Assembly: GCF_027923905.1 (NCBI RefSeq)
Contig: NZ_AP026966.1
Coordinates: 3,473,001 to 3,537,000 of the forward strand
Source of the DNA: Massilia varians
GTDB lineage: Bacteria; Pseudomonadota; Gammaproteobacteria; Burkholderiales; Burkholderiaceae_D
Reading direction: 5' to 3'
DNA length: 64,000 nucleotides
Shown in pieces: positions 63,543 to 64,000 of this stretch. The notes under the pieces are model-generated. The model made no database searches and was not told where the DNA came from. It saw nothing but the letters and a program-made list of their open reading frames with translations. Position 1 is the first letter of the stretch. The number at the start of each line of letters is the position of its first letter. The position numbers were made by a program, and so were the translations under genes.

Positions 63543-64000
63543 TTATGGAAGCTGCACGGCGCGCTTGCTGGATAAGCGGCGCTCGAGCAGGAAGGCCAGG
63601 CGGGACAGGCCGAAACAGAGGATGAAATAGGTCAGCGCCAGGATCAGATAGACCTCGACCGCCTGCGTGAACACCAGGGTGTTGACCTGGGTGGCGATGA
63701 AGGACACTTCCGACAAGCCGATGATATAGCCGAGCGAAGTCGCCTTGATGGTCGAGACCAGCTGGCTGACGATCGAGGGCAGGCCGTTGCGCAAGGTCTG
63801 CGGCAGCACCACCAGGCGCAGCGCCTGTGAATAGGACAGGCCCAGCGAGCGGGCGCTTTCCAGCTGCCCCTTGGGCAGCGCGCGGATGCCGGCGGCCACG
63901 ATCTCGGCCAGGTAGATGCCGTCGAACAGCACCAGCACCATCAGCATGGTGGTCGCCTGCCCGGTCTTGACGCCGGTAACCGCCGGCAGGAAGAAGTAGA
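63543..64000 (-). CDS. Polar amino-acid ABC transporter permease, partial (5' end outside window)
   Basis: The last 152 or so residues of a HisM/GltK-type permease. The visible part has LFDGIYLAEIVAAGIRALPKGQLESARSLGLS, the EAA loop that contacts the ATPase (here E-S-A-R-S-L-G), and a C-terminal helix LALTYFILCFGLSRLAFLLERRL. The frame is open to the right edge with no start in view that fits the family length of about 220-240. It is the partner of the ATPase gene that follows. Confidence 0.92.
   Translation of the reverse strand, partial: YFFLPAVTGVKTGQATTMLMVLVLFDGIYLAEIVAAGIRALPKGQLESARSLGLSYSQALRLVVLPQTLRNGLPSIVSQLVSTIKATSLGYIIGLSEVSFIATQVNTLVFTQAVEVYLILALTYFILCFGLSRLAFLLERRLSSKRAVQLP

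Noticed and set aside
1..64000. CRISPR arrays, tRNA and rRNA genes
   Set aside because: No regularly spaced direct repeats, no cloverleaf with a conserved T-loop in the gaps, and no rRNA-like segments were found by reading.

Overview
The window looks like chromosomal DNA of a high-GC betaproteobacterium, most likely Oxalobacteraceae of the Massilia/Telluria type. The evidence is the uninterrupted rpsB-tsf-pyrH-frr-uppS-cdsA-dxr-rseP-bamA-skp-lpxD-fabZ-lpxA-lpxB-rnhB order, a ppsA/ppsR divergent pair, and the composition and codon use. This placement is inferred from gene order and protein recall; no search was run. No rRNA, tRNA or CRISPR array was seen.

Region 1 (1-24.5 kb) is an accessory low-oxygen/stress-survival island. 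Two perfect FNR/Anr-type palindromes (TTGAT-N4-ATCAA at 8188-8201 and 15687-15700) sit in front of gene groups encoding four universal stress proteins, a hemerythrin-like protein, two zinc alcohol dehydrogenases, an ADP-forming acyl-CoA synthetase fused to a GNAT acetyltransferase, a P-type ATPase, a diguanylate cyclase, a small heat-shock protein, a second PEP synthase and a glycosidase. The same island is decaying. rbbA has lost its second Walker B and its frame, one universal stress protein has lost its middle, hsp20 has lost its C-terminal half-domain, the hemerythrin has lost metal ligands, and the glycosidase is cut by an IS481-family element whose excision in silico restores the frame exactly.

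Region 2 (24.5-38.9 kb) holds an L,D-transpeptidase, an nfeD-qmcA-SDR operon preceded by a terminator in its leader, a small secreted Ala/Lys-rich protein, an Nramp-like transporter, a class C group II intron inserted just past the ppsA terminator, ppsA and its regulator ppsR, a creatininase/beta-propeller pair and a receiver-EAL protein.

Region 3 (38.9-54.9 kb) is the essential envelope/translation cluster on the minus strand, with a clear sigma70-type promoter for rpsB and a terminator-like attenuator between rpsB and tsf. Three MITE/REP-like elements lie beside or within it, each with terminal inverted repeats and internal hairpins.

Region 4 (54.9-64 kb) carries map-glnD-pseudouridine synthase on the plus strand, an IS1595-family insertion with an 8-bp duplication that covers the stop codon of a small gene, an M20 amidohydrolase broken by an in-frame TGA 38 codons before its natural end, a DUF488 protein, and the start of a polar amino-acid ABC transporter running off the right edge.
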